From Desulfovibrionales bacterium (GTDB lineage: Bacteria > Desulfobacterota > Desulfovibrionia > Desulfovibrionales > Desulfomicrobiaceae): 52,418 nucleotides of DNA. Made by a program: the position numbers and the translations under genes. Position 1 is the first letter of the stretch. Every line of letters begins with the position of its first letter. Shown piece after piece: positions 19,814-28,711 of the stretch. Under the pieces are notes generated by a model. It was given only the letters and a program-made list of their open reading frames with translations. It was not told the origin of the DNA and did not search any database. The stretch lies in assembly GCA_012727715.1 (NCBI GenBank), contig JAAYGN010000031.1, forward strand, positions 1 to 52,418, written 5' to 3'.

Positions 19814-20419
19814 CTATAATCCAAAGTGTTTTTGAATATATCCGCTCATAACAGATTGTGCTTCTTCTCGACATTCGCCGCAGCTTGTGGCGATTTTAGT
19901 CATTTCTTGTAATTCGTGAAAGCTGCGTACTCCTTCCAGTACGGCATGCTCAATATCCTCATCAGTAACCTGCATACATTCACATACAATTTTTGCCTTT
20001 GTGGTTGTGATGCGATCTTCCATCCCATTTTTACGGTAATAATCGTCAATGGCGGCCCTTAAGGCTTTATCGCCCAATACTGAACAATGCACTTTATTGT
20101 CCGGTAAACCATCCAAGGCCGCTAAAATATCTTTGGCCTTAATGGTATATGCTTGGTCCAGAGTCATACCCTTGACCATTTCCGAAAGCATGGACGTGCT
20201 GGCAATAGCACTGGCACACCCATAGGTCCGCCACTGACAATCAGTAATGGTCAAGGTCTTGGGATCAACCTTGATATACACAATCATTTCATCGCCGCAT
20301 TTGATATTACCCGTCTGGCCGATACCATCAAAGTCGGCCTCATTATCTTCACGCATAATATTGCGTGGATTCATAAAATGATCCTTCACCTTATCTGAAT
20401 ATGTCCATTTGGCAGCCAT
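19814..20419 (-). CDS. nifU: NifU-type Fe-S cluster scaffold with BFD-like [2Fe-2S] C-terminal domain
   Basis: YSDKVKDHFMNPRN, CQWRTYGCASAIASTSMLSEM, KVHCSVLG, VCECMQVTDEDIEHAV...SCGECREEAQ. Confidence 0.92.
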   Translation of the reverse strand: MAAKWTYSDKVKDHFMNPRNIMREDNEADFDGIGQTGNIKCGDEMIVYIKVDPKTLTITDCQWRTYGCASAIASTSMLSEMVKGMTLDQAYTIKAKDILAALDGLPDNKVHCSVLGDKALRAAIDDYYRKNGMEDRITTTKAKIVCECMQVTDEDIEHAVLEGVRSFHELQEMTKIATSCGECREEAQSVMSGYIQKHFGL

Positions 20420-20420
20420 G

Positions 20421-21605
20421 TTATTTTCTCCTGTACGTAGTCGACATTTCACGAATACGGTTGATGATCGGTGGTAGGTGATGGAGCATGTAGTCCACAT
20501 CATCCTTGGTATTTTCTCGGCCCAAGCTGATACGAATGGAGCCATGAGCATTTTCCACAGGCACACCAGTAGCCATGATGACATGTGAGGGATCCAGGGA
20601 TCCCGATGCACAGGCTGAGCCTGTGGACACAGCAATACCGGCCAAGTCAAGATATAAAAGGATGGCCTCTCCCTCGGCCCCGACAAAGGAGACATTTAAG
20701 GTACCAGGCAGACAATGAGTAGGATGTCCCATAACCAGAACATCAGGAATGGATGCAACAATGCCATCACGTAAGGTTTGTTTGAGGTGGAGCAGTCGGC
20801 TTTCTTCAGCGTGCATTTCCAAGGCCCGCATTTCTACAGCTTTGCCCAGACCAAAAATACCCAAGGAGTTTTCTGTCCCGGCTCTACGGCCTGACTCCTG
20901 GTGTCCGCCCAAAATCAAGGGACAATAGGGCGTGCCCTTCTTAACATACAACGCACCAATACCTTTAGGCCCATAAATTTTATGAGCAGACAAGCTTAAA
21001 AAATCCACATCCAAATCACGAACGTTGACTGGAATTTTCCCTACTGCCTGAACAGCATCAGTATGTACCAACGCCCCTCGTTCATGGGCAATACGAGTGA
21101 TTTCCTTAATATCTTGGATTGTTCCAATTTCATTATTGGCCATCATGATGGAGACTAAGCCAGTTTTGTCGGTGATACTTTGACGCAAGTCATCCAAATC
21201 AATGCGCCCGTATTGGTCAACAGATAAATAGGTCACACCGTGCTTGCCTTGAGCAAGATTGGTCGCAGTACTGAGCACACAAGGGTGCTCAATAGCAGTG
21301 GTGACCAAATCATGGCGACCACTCATGGCACAAGCACATGTAGTACTTTCACAGCGCAAAAGAGAGAGCACTGTATTGTTGGCTTCAGAACCACTGCCTA
21401 CAAATAAAATCTCACCCGCAGCAGCACCTATAAACTGGGCTACGCTGGTACGGGCATCTTCTATTTTTTCTCGGGCTTCACGACCAAAGCTATGCATACT
21501 TGAAGGATTTCCAAACACTTCCAGTCCCTGGATCAATGTTTTTTTCACTTCAGGATGCAGGGGGGTAGTGGCATTATTATCCAAATAGACCGTGCGATGT
21601 TCCAT
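20421..21605 (-). CDS. nifS: cysteine desulfurase NifS
   Basis: VYLDNNATTPLHPEV, TDAVQAVGKIP, SLSAHKIYGPKGIGALYVKKG, STGSACASGSLDPSHV. Confidence 0.95.
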   Translation of the reverse strand: MEHRTVYLDNNATTPLHPEVKKTLIQGLEVFGNPSSMHSFGREAREKIEDARTSVAQFIGAAAGEILFVGSGSEANNTVLSLLRCESTTCACAMSGRHDLVTTAIEHPCVLSTATNLAQGKHGVTYLSVDQYGRIDLDDLRQSITDKTGLVSIMMANNEIGTIQDIKEITRIAHERGALVHTDAVQAVGKIPVNVRDLDVDFLSLSAHKIYGPKGIGALYVKKGTPYCPLILGGHQESGRRAGTENSLGIFGLGKAVEMRALEMHAEESRLLHLKQTLRDGIVASIPDVLVMGHPTHCLPGTLNVSFVGAEGEAILLYLDLAGIAVSTGSACASGSLDPSHVIMATGVPVENAHGSIRISLGRENTKDDVDYMLHHLPPIINRIREMSTTYRRK

Positions 21606-21693
21606 GGCAGCTCCTTGATTGCAAAATAATGACCAGAGAGTAAGACATAAAATGAACCTGTCCACCCAGAACTACGTAAAATTTTATTTTGCC

Positions 21694-22389
21694 TTAAACA
21701 GCAAGGCTTTGCCAACGTTGATCCTTCCAGGAATAGAGCTCATGAGGTCGAAATCCAGCCTTATAGGCCATACGCGCACACCCACGGGTCCAGTAACCCA
21801 GATAATAATGGGATAATCCCAAGGATTGAGCATGGTGTATCTCTTGTAATGCTCCATAAACACCAAGACTTAAATGAGAAAGATCAGGATCAAAGATAAA
21901 ATATATGGAATTCAATGCTGTATTGGACTGGTCCAGATATCCTGCGGCCACCAGACTTTTATCCAGCCAATACCGGGCCAATAATCCTGGACAAGCAGGT
22001 GAATGAAAATGAATGACAAAGTCGGCAAAATTAACTTTTTGCTGAAAGCGTTCCTGGGAATGGACACGGTACAGATTAAAAAGCTGTCGGTGATAGCGCA
22101 AAGGCCCAACCTCAACCTGAACATCCCGACATTTACGCAGCACTCTTTTTTGACTGCGGCTTAAACGAAAGCGTTGGACATCTACACGAATGGGAGTACA
22201 AGCCCGACAATCAGGACAGGCTGGTCTAAAAAAATAATGACCAAATTTACGCCACCCTCGGGACAAAAACCATTCCAGCTCTTCTGCATCCAGCTCACCA
22301 GCAAAAAAATATTCATAGACCATTTTTTGATCCGCCAAATACGGACAGGGCATGGGAGATGAGAACGCAGGATATTGATAAATGAACAT
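21694..22389 (-). CDS. bpt: aspartate/glutamate leucyltransferase (arginyl-tRNA--protein transferase family)
   Basis: YFFAGELDAEELEWFLSRGWRKFGHYFFRPACPDCRACTPIRV, YLGYWTRGCARMAYKAGFRPHE. Confidence 0.88.
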   Translation of the reverse strand: MFIYQYPAFSSPMPCPYLADQKMVYEYFFAGELDAEELEWFLSRGWRKFGHYFFRPACPDCRACTPIRVDVQRFRLSRSQKRVLRKCRDVQVEVGPLRYHRQLFNLYRVHSQERFQQKVNFADFVIHFHSPACPGLLARYWLDKSLVAAGYLDQSNTALNSIYFIFDPDLSHLSLGVYGALQEIHHAQSLGLSHYYLGYWTRGCARMAYKAGFRPHELYSWKDQRWQSLAV

Positions 22390-22430
22390 AGGTGATTTTA
22401 TACTACAATACTGGGTATTTCTTTTCGTAT

Positions 22431-24101
22431 TTACCCAGTTATCTTGGACCAGGAATCTCGCAAGGTCACACTGCGATTAAAGACAAGCCTGCGGGACGAA
22501 TGATCCAGACGATCTGCACAAAAGTATCCCTGACGCTCAAATTGAAAACGATCTTCAGGCAACGCCGTTGCCAAGGATTGTTCTAGCAAACAATGGGGCA
22601 GCACTTCCAGGGATTGAGGATTGATCTGAGTTAAAAAGTCGGCATCCTTTCCTGGGGTTTCCACCATAAACAAGCGGTCATAAAGACGAATCTCAGCCTG
22701 GACGCAATGCTGGGCACTGACCCAATGCAAGGTACCCTTGACCTTGCGTCCATCAGGTGCATCCCCACCACGAGAAGCCGGGTCGTAGGTACAGATTACT
22801 TCCTTGATAGTCCCATCCGGGTTTTTAACCACATTCTCACAAGTAATGAGATATGCTCCACGCAAGCGGACTTCCTTACCTGGTGCCAAACGGAAAAATT
22901 TGGAGCTGGGATTTTCCATAAAGTCCGACTCTTCAATATAAATTTCACGAGAAAATCCGACCTGGCGCGTCCCCATATCTGGATTTTTAGGATGATTAGC
23001 TAAAGTAAAAAAATCTTCCTGATCATCGGGGTAATTGGCAATGACAAGTTTTAAAGGCTTAAGCACAGCCATGGCTCGTGGGGCAGTGGCATCCAAATTT
23101 TCGCGCACACAGTTTTCCAACAACCCCATGTCCACACAACTTTCAGAGCGGCTGACCCCAATGCGCTCGCAAAAGTCGCGTAAAGCAGCAGGAGGAAACC
23201 CTCGCCGGCGCAGGCCGGAGATGGTGGGCATGCGCGGATCTGACCAACTGCCAACAATTTTATTATCGACCAAAAGTTTCAGTCTTCGTTTGGAAGTTAC
23301 GGTGTAGTTGATATTTAACCGATTGAATTCATATTGCCTGGGTCTGGCCGGCACCTGAAGCTGATCTAAAATCCAATCATAAAGCGGTTTGTGATCTGCA
23401 AATTCCAACGTACAGATAGAATGCGTGATATGCTCCAAAGCATCAGACAGGCCATGGGCAAAATCGTACATGGGGTAAATACACCATGCGTCCCCGGTAT
23501 TTTGGTGCTCTTGGTGCAAAATACGATACAAGGCTGGATCACGCATGTTCATATTCGGCGAAGCCATGTCAATTTTAGCTCGTAAAATATGGGCTCCTTC
23601 GGAAAATTCTCCAGCTCTCATGCGGGTAAAAAGATCGAGGTTGTCCTCAATGCTGCGTTCTCGATACGGGCTGTTGGTGCCCGGCTCAGTCAAAGTACCA
23701 CGATACTGACGTACTTCCTCGGCTGACAAGGAACAAACATACGCCTTGCCTTGCTTGATGAGGTCCACGGCAAATTGATACAGCTCTTCAAAATAGTCCG
23801 AAGCATGGTACAAATGTTCGCCCCAATCAAAACCAAGCCAATGCACATCTTCCTTGATGGAAGCAACAAAAATGGGATCTTCCTTGCCAGGATTGGTGTC
23901 ATCAAAACGTAAGTGACAGCGTCCACCATAATCTCTGGCCAGCCCAAAATTTAGACAAATAGACTTGGCATGACCAATATGAAGAAAACCATTGGGCTCA
24001 GGTGGAAAACGGGTAATAACCCGGCCCTGATGTTTGTTGGTTCGTAAATCGTCTTCAATAATTTGGCGTAAAAAATGAGAAGGCAAAGAAGGTTGATCCA
24101 T
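22431..24101 (-). CDS. glnS: glutaminyl-tRNA synthetase
   Basis: [48 protein letters not shown] (KMSKS equivalent). Confidence 0.96.
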   Translation of the reverse strand: MDQPSLPSHFLRQIIEDDLRTNKHQGRVITRFPPEPNGFLHIGHAKSICLNFGLARDYGGRCHLRFDDTNPGKEDPIFVASIKEDVHWLGFDWGEHLYHASDYFEELYQFAVDLIKQGKAYVCSLSAEEVRQYRGTLTEPGTNSPYRERSIEDNLDLFTRMRAGEFSEGAHILRAKIDMASPNMNMRDPALYRILHQEHQNTGDAWCIYPMYDFAHGLSDALEHITHSICTLEFADHKPLYDWILDQLQVPARPRQYEFNRLNINYTVTSKRRLKLLVDNKIVGSWSDPRMPTISGLRRRGFPPAALRDFCERIGVSRSESCVDMGLLENCVRENLDATAPRAMAVLKPLKLVIANYPDDQEDFFTLANHPKNPDMGTRQVGFSREIYIEESDFMENPSSKFFRLAPGKEVRLRGAYLITCENVVKNPDGTIKEVICTYDPASRGGDAPDGRKVKGTLHWVSAQHCVQAEIRLYDRLFMVETPGKDADFLTQINPQSLEVLPHCLLEQSLATALPEDRFQFERQGYFCADRLDHSSRRLVFNRSVTLRDSWSKITG

Positions 24102-24151
24102 GAGTTTTCCTTATGTTTTTCTTGGGATGACTTGAGAGATTATTTTCTTTT

Positions 24152-24688
24152 TTAGGGAAACATTGGGCAATATTGTCCTTGAATATATTTCTGTAAGGCA
24201 TCACGGCTGCTGGTGTACGCCAGTTGTGCCCAGGGAAGCTCCTGAGGCGTAAAAAGGGCTAATGTTTTGATTTCGTTATTGGGGTAAGGGTGCCCGGTAT
24301 GCAAATAGGAGTGATAGACAATAATAACAGAAGCACCCTTGGGGTAAGAAAATACTCCCACCAAGCCATCCAGGTGAATATGAAGCCCTGTTTCTTCACG
24401 AATTTCACGCTGGGCAGCATGTTCAACTTGCTCATGGGCATTGACATACCCACCAGGTAACAGCCAGCGCTGTGCATCATCTCGCCTCTTGCGGCGCACC
24501 AGTAAAAGCCGACCATGAATATTGACAATAACACAAGCTACAACCTTTGGATCGGGATACAAGCTGTTTGCACAGGTTGTGCATACCAAAGACTCAACCT
24601 CCCCATTGGGAGCATATTCTTTTTTTAAGGACGCACCACAGCCAGGGCAAAAACGATAGTTTTGAAAAAGAAGGGCGGTACAAGGCAT
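24152..24688 (-). CDS. NUDIX hydrolase with N-terminal zinc ribbon
   Basis: YRFCPGCGASL...CTTCANSLYPDP; Nudix box GGYVNAHEQVEHAAQREIREETGL. Confidence 0.9.
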   Translation of the reverse strand: MPCTALLFQNYRFCPGCGASLKKEYAPNGEVESLVCTTCANSLYPDPKVVACVIVNIHGRLLLVRRKRRDDAQRWLLPGGYVNAHEQVEHAAQREIREETGLHIHLDGLVGVFSYPKGASVIIVYHSYLHTGHPYPNNEIKTLALFTPQELPWAQLAYTSSRDALQKYIQGQYCPMFP

Positions 24689-25209
24689 CACTTAAAAAAG
24701 TTCATTTTGATCTTGTTTTCTTTGAGGCTTTGTCTTTGATGCGCCTGGGCAGTTTTAGCTGGATGGCCGATACTGACTATGGCCAAGACACGAAAATTAT
24801 CTGGAATATGCAAAAGTTCACGGACCCGTTCTTCCGCAGAAACGCCGGGTTGATATTCTCGCCCTCGAATTTGAATCCAGCAACTGCCCAAATCCAAACT
24901 GGTGCAGGCAAGTTGCAAGATAATGGTAGCAATGGAACAATCTTCAATCCAGGTGTCAGCCAGAGAGTCATCTCCTAGAATAACCACACCCAAAGCTGCG
25001 TCACGTAAAAAATGAGCATGTCTGGGCTTGGCAGTAGCCAGGTCCCCAAGAAGATCCTTGTCGGTGACAAAAATAAATTCCCAGGGATCCTGGCCACGGG
25101 AAGAAGGAGAGCGAAGCACTGCTTCTTGGAGCTGCACCATGATCTCCAAGGTCAGAGTCGTTGGGGTATAATGCCGGATACTGCGACGTTGACGTAAAAT
25201 ATTGAGCAT
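24688..25209 (-). CDS. nitroreductase family protein
   Basis: LRQRRSIRHYTPTTL, RSPSSRGQDPWEFIFV, ACTSLDLGSCWIQIRGR, IVSIGHPAK. Confidence 0.88.
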   Translation of the reverse strand: MLNILRQRRSIRHYTPTTLTLEIMVQLQEAVLRSPSSRGQDPWEFIFVTDKDLLGDLATAKPRHAHFLRDAALGVVILGDDSLADTWIEDCSIATIILQLACTSLDLGSCWIQIRGREYQPGVSAEERVRELLHIPDNFRVLAIVSIGHPAKTAQAHQRQSLKENKIKMNFFK

Positions 25210-25338
25210 GAATAGTTCCTTATGTTTTAGGACCCCGAGATGATGGCCCGGGGCTGTTTTTTTCTTATCCTTGATCAGCCGCTCATGTTTTCGTATCAAA
25301 GCCTTTTGGTGGGAGCAATCCCAGGGATTGGAGGACTG

Positions 25339-25782
25339 ATGTATGAAATAATTTTGGTCTTGACACTCTTGGCCGGCTGTCTCATGCCCGTGCAACCAGC
25401 TATGAATGCCATAGTGGCCCAATGGACCAACAGTGCTTTTTTTGCAGCTTTTCTATCTTTTTTTGTGGGCACCGTAGCCCTTGGACTTGTGTGCCAGATC
25501 CTGCCAAACTCCTGGCCTGCTCGTCCAGCCTTATTGCAAATCCCTTGGTGGTGCTGGACAGCAGGTATCCTTGGCGCTTTTTTTGTAACCATGACCCTGG
25601 TGGCTATCCCGCGTCTGGGAGCCCTGACAACCATTGCTCTGCTTGTGGCTGGACAAATGCTCATCTCCTTGGTCATGGATCATTATGGATGGTTTGGAAT
25701 TCCAGTTCAGGTAGCGAGCCCTGGTCGTATGCTGGGCGCTCTTTTTTTAGTGGTGGGAGTACTATGCATCCAAAAATTTTAG
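25339..25782 (+). CDS. YdcZ-type DMT family transporter
   Basis: Four TM segments, QPAMNAIVAQWTNSAFFAAFLSFFVGTVALG, LGALTTIALLVAGQMLISLVMDHYGWFG. Confidence 0.8.
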   Translation: MYEIILVLTLLAGCLMPVQPAMNAIVAQWTNSAFFAAFLSFFVGTVALGLVCQILPNSWPARPALLQIPWWCWTAGILGAFFVTMTLVAIPRLGALTTIALLVAGQMLISLVMDHYGWFGIPVQVASPGRMLGALFLVVGVLCIQKF

Positions 25783-25789
25783 GAGAAAA

Positions 25790-26137
25790 TTGATGAAAAC
25801 CGCTCTCTTTGTTTTTAATGATGATCCCATGTGTTTTATTCATGTTTTGCTTAATGCTCTGGACTTACATGCTCACGAGCAAGAAGTACGGGTGATTATG
25901 GAAGGAGCTTCCGTAACCTTGGTACCCCAGGTCGTTGCCCCTGATCACCCCTTGACCCATCTTTTTGCCCAGGTCAGGGACAAGGGCCTTCTGGATGGAG
26001 CGTGCCGGGCTTGTGCCGTAAAGCTCGGAGTAGCCAAAGATATTGAAGCAACAGGCATAGCTCTTGTGGGTGACATGAATGGTCATCCATCCATGCGAGG
26101 CTATATGGACCAAGGATTTCAGGTCATAACTTTTTAG
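25790..26137 (+). CDS. DsrE family sulfur-relay-like protein
   Basis: ALFVFNDDPMCFIHVLLNAL...VRVIMEGASVTLV...GLLDGACRACAVKLGV. Confidence 0.8.
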   Translation: MMKTALFVFNDDPMCFIHVLLNALDLHAHEQEVRVIMEGASVTLVPQVVAPDHPLTHLFAQVRDKGLLDGACRACAVKLGVAKDIEATGIALVGDMNGHPSMRGYMDQGFQVITF

Positions 26138-26194
26138 TTGCAGTCCAAAGTACGTTTACACTGCACGCCAGTAACTGACCAAGAGGATGCATGG

Positions 26195-26719
26195 ATGCTT
26201 GTTCGCGTTGGTTCTAAAAATCCTGTGAAATTGGCTGCCATCTCAGCAGTCATGAAAAAACGATTTCCTGACGCAATTTTTGAGTCTGTTGCAGTTGCTT
26301 CCCTAGTTGGAGACCAGCCCGTGGGTTTGGAAGAAACTTTGCGGGGAGCTAAAAATCGAGCCAGAGCAGCTTTTGCCATATCCCCAAGCTGTGATTTAGC
26401 TGTGGCCCTTGAATCAGGATTAGTACCTGTGCCTGAGATCCGAACAGGATATATGAATCTCACAGCCTGTGCTATTTTTAATGGTTCTGAAATTTTTGTA
26501 GGCTTGGGTCCGGCCTTTGAATTACCCCTAGAGGTCACTCGTTTGGTGGTTGAGGAGGGTTTGGAACTTGATCCTGCTGTACGCCAGGCTGGGCTCACTG
26601 ACAATGCTCGTATTGGCTATGCCCAGGGGCTTATAGGAATTTTAAGTGGTGGCAGGGTTACCCGTGAAGACTACAGTCGTCCGGCTGTGTCCATGGCCCT
26701 GGTGGCTATGGGAAAATAA
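26195..26719 (+). CDS. yjjX: DUF84/YjjX-type inosine/xanthosine triphosphatase
   Basis: VRVGSKNPVKLAAISAVMKKRFPDA, AVALESGLVP; ATG 26195 after agagg. Confidence 0.85.
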   Translation: MLVRVGSKNPVKLAAISAVMKKRFPDAIFESVAVASLVGDQPVGLEETLRGAKNRARAAFAISPSCDLAVALESGLVPVPEIRTGYMNLTACAIFNGSEIFVGLGPAFELPLEVTRLVVEEGLELDPAVRQAGLTDNARIGYAQGLIGILSGGRVTREDYSRPAVSMALVAMGK

Positions 26720-26747
26720 TATAAATCAAAGTACTACTGAGGTGAGC

Positions 26748-27158
26748 ATGTCTCGTTCTTATCTTGTATATCGTTGCATCAAAGATGAAGCCATTAAAAC
26801 CCCTGAAGCTATTATTGCTTTGTGGGATGAAGATCTGCCCAGATTTACAGAAATTTTGGACGAAGCTACAGCCCAGCGTCCAGACAAGGCCAGAAAAGAA
26901 AATGAATATTGGGAGATCGTGGCCAAAGATCAGGCCGACCCCTATGATTGGGAAAAAGTGGTCGGCCCCATGAAAAATAAAGAGCATGATCCTCTGGGTG
27001 ATATGTGGCGAGATCGGGCCAAGATTGAAAAACTTGTGGAACAAGGAGCGACTTTGGAGCAGGCCATGGATGTCATGACCCCCTTTAGCCATAGTTTTCG
27101 ATATGAGTCAGAAGCCCCCAAAAATCTGCTGCCAAATATGGATGAGATCAAGTCTTAA
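26748..27158 (+). CDS. hypothetical protein
   Basis: Intact 136-codon ORF, ATG at 26748 after gaggtg; no family recognised. Confidence 0.65.
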   Translation: MSRSYLVYRCIKDEAIKTPEAIIALWDEDLPRFTEILDEATAQRPDKARKENEYWEIVAKDQADPYDWEKVVGPMKNKEHDPLGDMWRDRAKIEKLVEQGATLEQAMDVMTPFSHSFRYESEAPKNLLPNMDEIKS

Positions 27159-27198
27159 TCTGGATTCATTGGGAAACAAAGGATTCAAAAGGACAAAT

Positions 27199-27624
27199 AT
27201 GGATGGAATGATAGAGGAATTGGATATTTTTTTTGAAAAATGGGCATCTTGTGATGCGAAAAAGGCATTTCATATTTTTCGCAAGGCACTGGAAAGTGTG
27301 GATAAGGTTATCCTGGATTTCAAGGCCAGGCCCGGTGTGACCTATTCTTTGCGGGGAGCACATCCCCATCACCAGGAACGAGAACTTTTTGTACTTATTG
27401 ATATCATTGACGATGACCCCACACAACGTTGGCTATCTGTATGTTTTTATAATAATATGGTTTCTGATCCGCAAAATTTGGGAGACTGGATTCCTCAGGG
27501 AATTTTGGGGGAAGATGCACGATGCTTTGATGTCGATGAATTAGATGAAAATTTTGTGACCTATGTAGCTCAACGCATCCAGGAAGCTGGTCGTATTGCT
27601 GCCTTAAATACGACTATAACTTAA
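27199..27624 (+). CDS. hypothetical protein
   Basis: Intact ORF from ATG 27199 (MDGMIEELDIFFEKW...) after aaaagga; no family recognised. Confidence 0.65.
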   Translation: MDGMIEELDIFFEKWASCDAKKAFHIFRKALESVDKVILDFKARPGVTYSLRGAHPHHQERELFVLIDIIDDDPTQRWLSVCFYNNMVSDPQNLGDWIPQGILGEDARCFDVDELDENFVTYVAQRIQEAGRIAALNTTIT

Positions 27625-27647
27625 CTCTACACACAACTTGCCAAACA

Positions 27648-27678
27648 GGGCTGGACAGGTATGGGCATTGTCTGGCCC
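27648..27678 (+). other. 10-bp stem-loop upstream of the signalling operon (terminator-like, weak U-tract)
   Basis: gggctggaca / tgtctggccc pair fully (two G-U), 11-nt loop, followed by ttatat. Confidence 0.45.
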
Positions 27679-27780
27679 TTATATGCTTTGAAATTCAAAA
27701 TTCAACCTTTGTGCTTGTCGCAATGTGTTTTTTTGCGTAACTTCACATAGAAAAGATGACAAGCTTGAGGAAGGTTGGCC

Positions 27781-28710
27781 ATGTATCGTTTTTCCATTCT
27801 GCTCGTCTCCGTAGTCTCTTTGTTGTTTTGTCTTTGTGCCTGTTCAGAAAGTGAACCTGTGGTGCGGGTAGACATGAACAAAGTGGAGACCATAGCTCCT
27901 TCAGAATATGAGCATGCCATAACCTACGCCTATTTGCCCCAATATTCTCATTCTGTTTCTTTTGAGCGGCACCGCCGTTTACTGGAATATCTCAGGCACA
28001 AAACAGGTCTGTCCATCCGTCAAGTATTTCCCGATACGTTTTGGGAACATATTAAAATGGTTGAACGTGGGGAAATTGATGTTTCCTTCACCAATCCTTT
28101 TACCTATATTACCATGGCCAATTTTGGGGCAGAAGCCTTTGTCCGGGTTGTGGAAAAAGACCATGGGGCAGATTTTTCAGGTCAGGTTATTATTCGTGCT
28201 GATAATCCAGAGATTCAATCTTTGGGTGATTGTCGTGGCAAGCGTATTATCGCCGTAGATCAAGACTCTGCGGGTGGGTATTTGTATCCCTTGGGACTTT
28301 TTATGGAGCAGGGCATCACCAGAAGTGATTTTCAAGAGATCACCTTTGCTTCCTCCAGCTCAGGCGGCAAGCAAGAGGCTGTGGTTTTGGCTGTCTATGC
28401 AGGAGCCTATGATGTAGGCATGATTCGTAAAGGTACGCTGGAAGTCACTCGAGACAAGGTTGATTTGGAGCAAATCAAGGTCTTAGCTGAAAGCCGTCCT
28501 TATCCTGGCTGGGTATTTTCTGTTCGCAAAGACTTTGACCCAGCCATCAAGGGCAAAATTGCGCGAGCCCTGATGGAACTTGATTATACCCAGGAAGATG
28601 ATGCTCGAATTTTAGAAGCAGCGGGCATGGTCAAGATCATTCCAACCCAAGACAAGGACTATGAAAGTGTTCGCGAGTTAGTACGAACTCTTGGTCTGGA
28701 AAGAGATTAG
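27781..28710 (+). CDS. PhnD-like phosphate/phosphite/phosphonate substrate-binding lipoprotein
   Basis: Lipobox-like LFCLCACSES; YLPQYSHSVSFERHRRLLEYLRHKTGLSIRQVFPDTFWEHIKMVERGEIDVSFTNPFTY, IIAVDQDSAGGYLYPLG. Confidence 0.88.
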   Translation: MYRFSILLVSVVSLLFCLCACSESEPVVRVDMNKVETIAPSEYEHAITYAYLPQYSHSVSFERHRRLLEYLRHKTGLSIRQVFPDTFWEHIKMVERGEIDVSFTNPFTYITMANFGAEAFVRVVEKDHGADFSGQVIIRADNPEIQSLGDCRGKRIIAVDQDSAGGYLYPLGLFMEQGITRSDFQEITFASSSSGGKQEAVVLAVYAGAYDVGMIRKGTLEVTRDKVDLEQIKVLAESRPYPGWVFSVRKDFDPAIKGKIARALMELDYTQEDDARILEAAGMVKIIPTQDKDYESVRELVRTLGLERD

Positions 28711-28711
28711 T

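Noticed and set aside
20153-21588. Plus-strand ORFs opposite nifU/nifS
   Set aside because: NifU and NifS motifs are unambiguous on the minus strand
19814-21605. nifS/nifU as evidence for a nitrogen fixation cluster
   Set aside because: No nifHDK or other nif genes in the window; in anaerobes NifSU serves as a general Fe-S assembly system
27652-27668. TGG-N10-GC (tggacaggtatgggca) that fits sigma-54 spacing upstream of the signalling operon
   Set aside because: Only the GG/GC core fits; it lies within the hairpin and over 100 bp from the start codon, so chance is a better explanation
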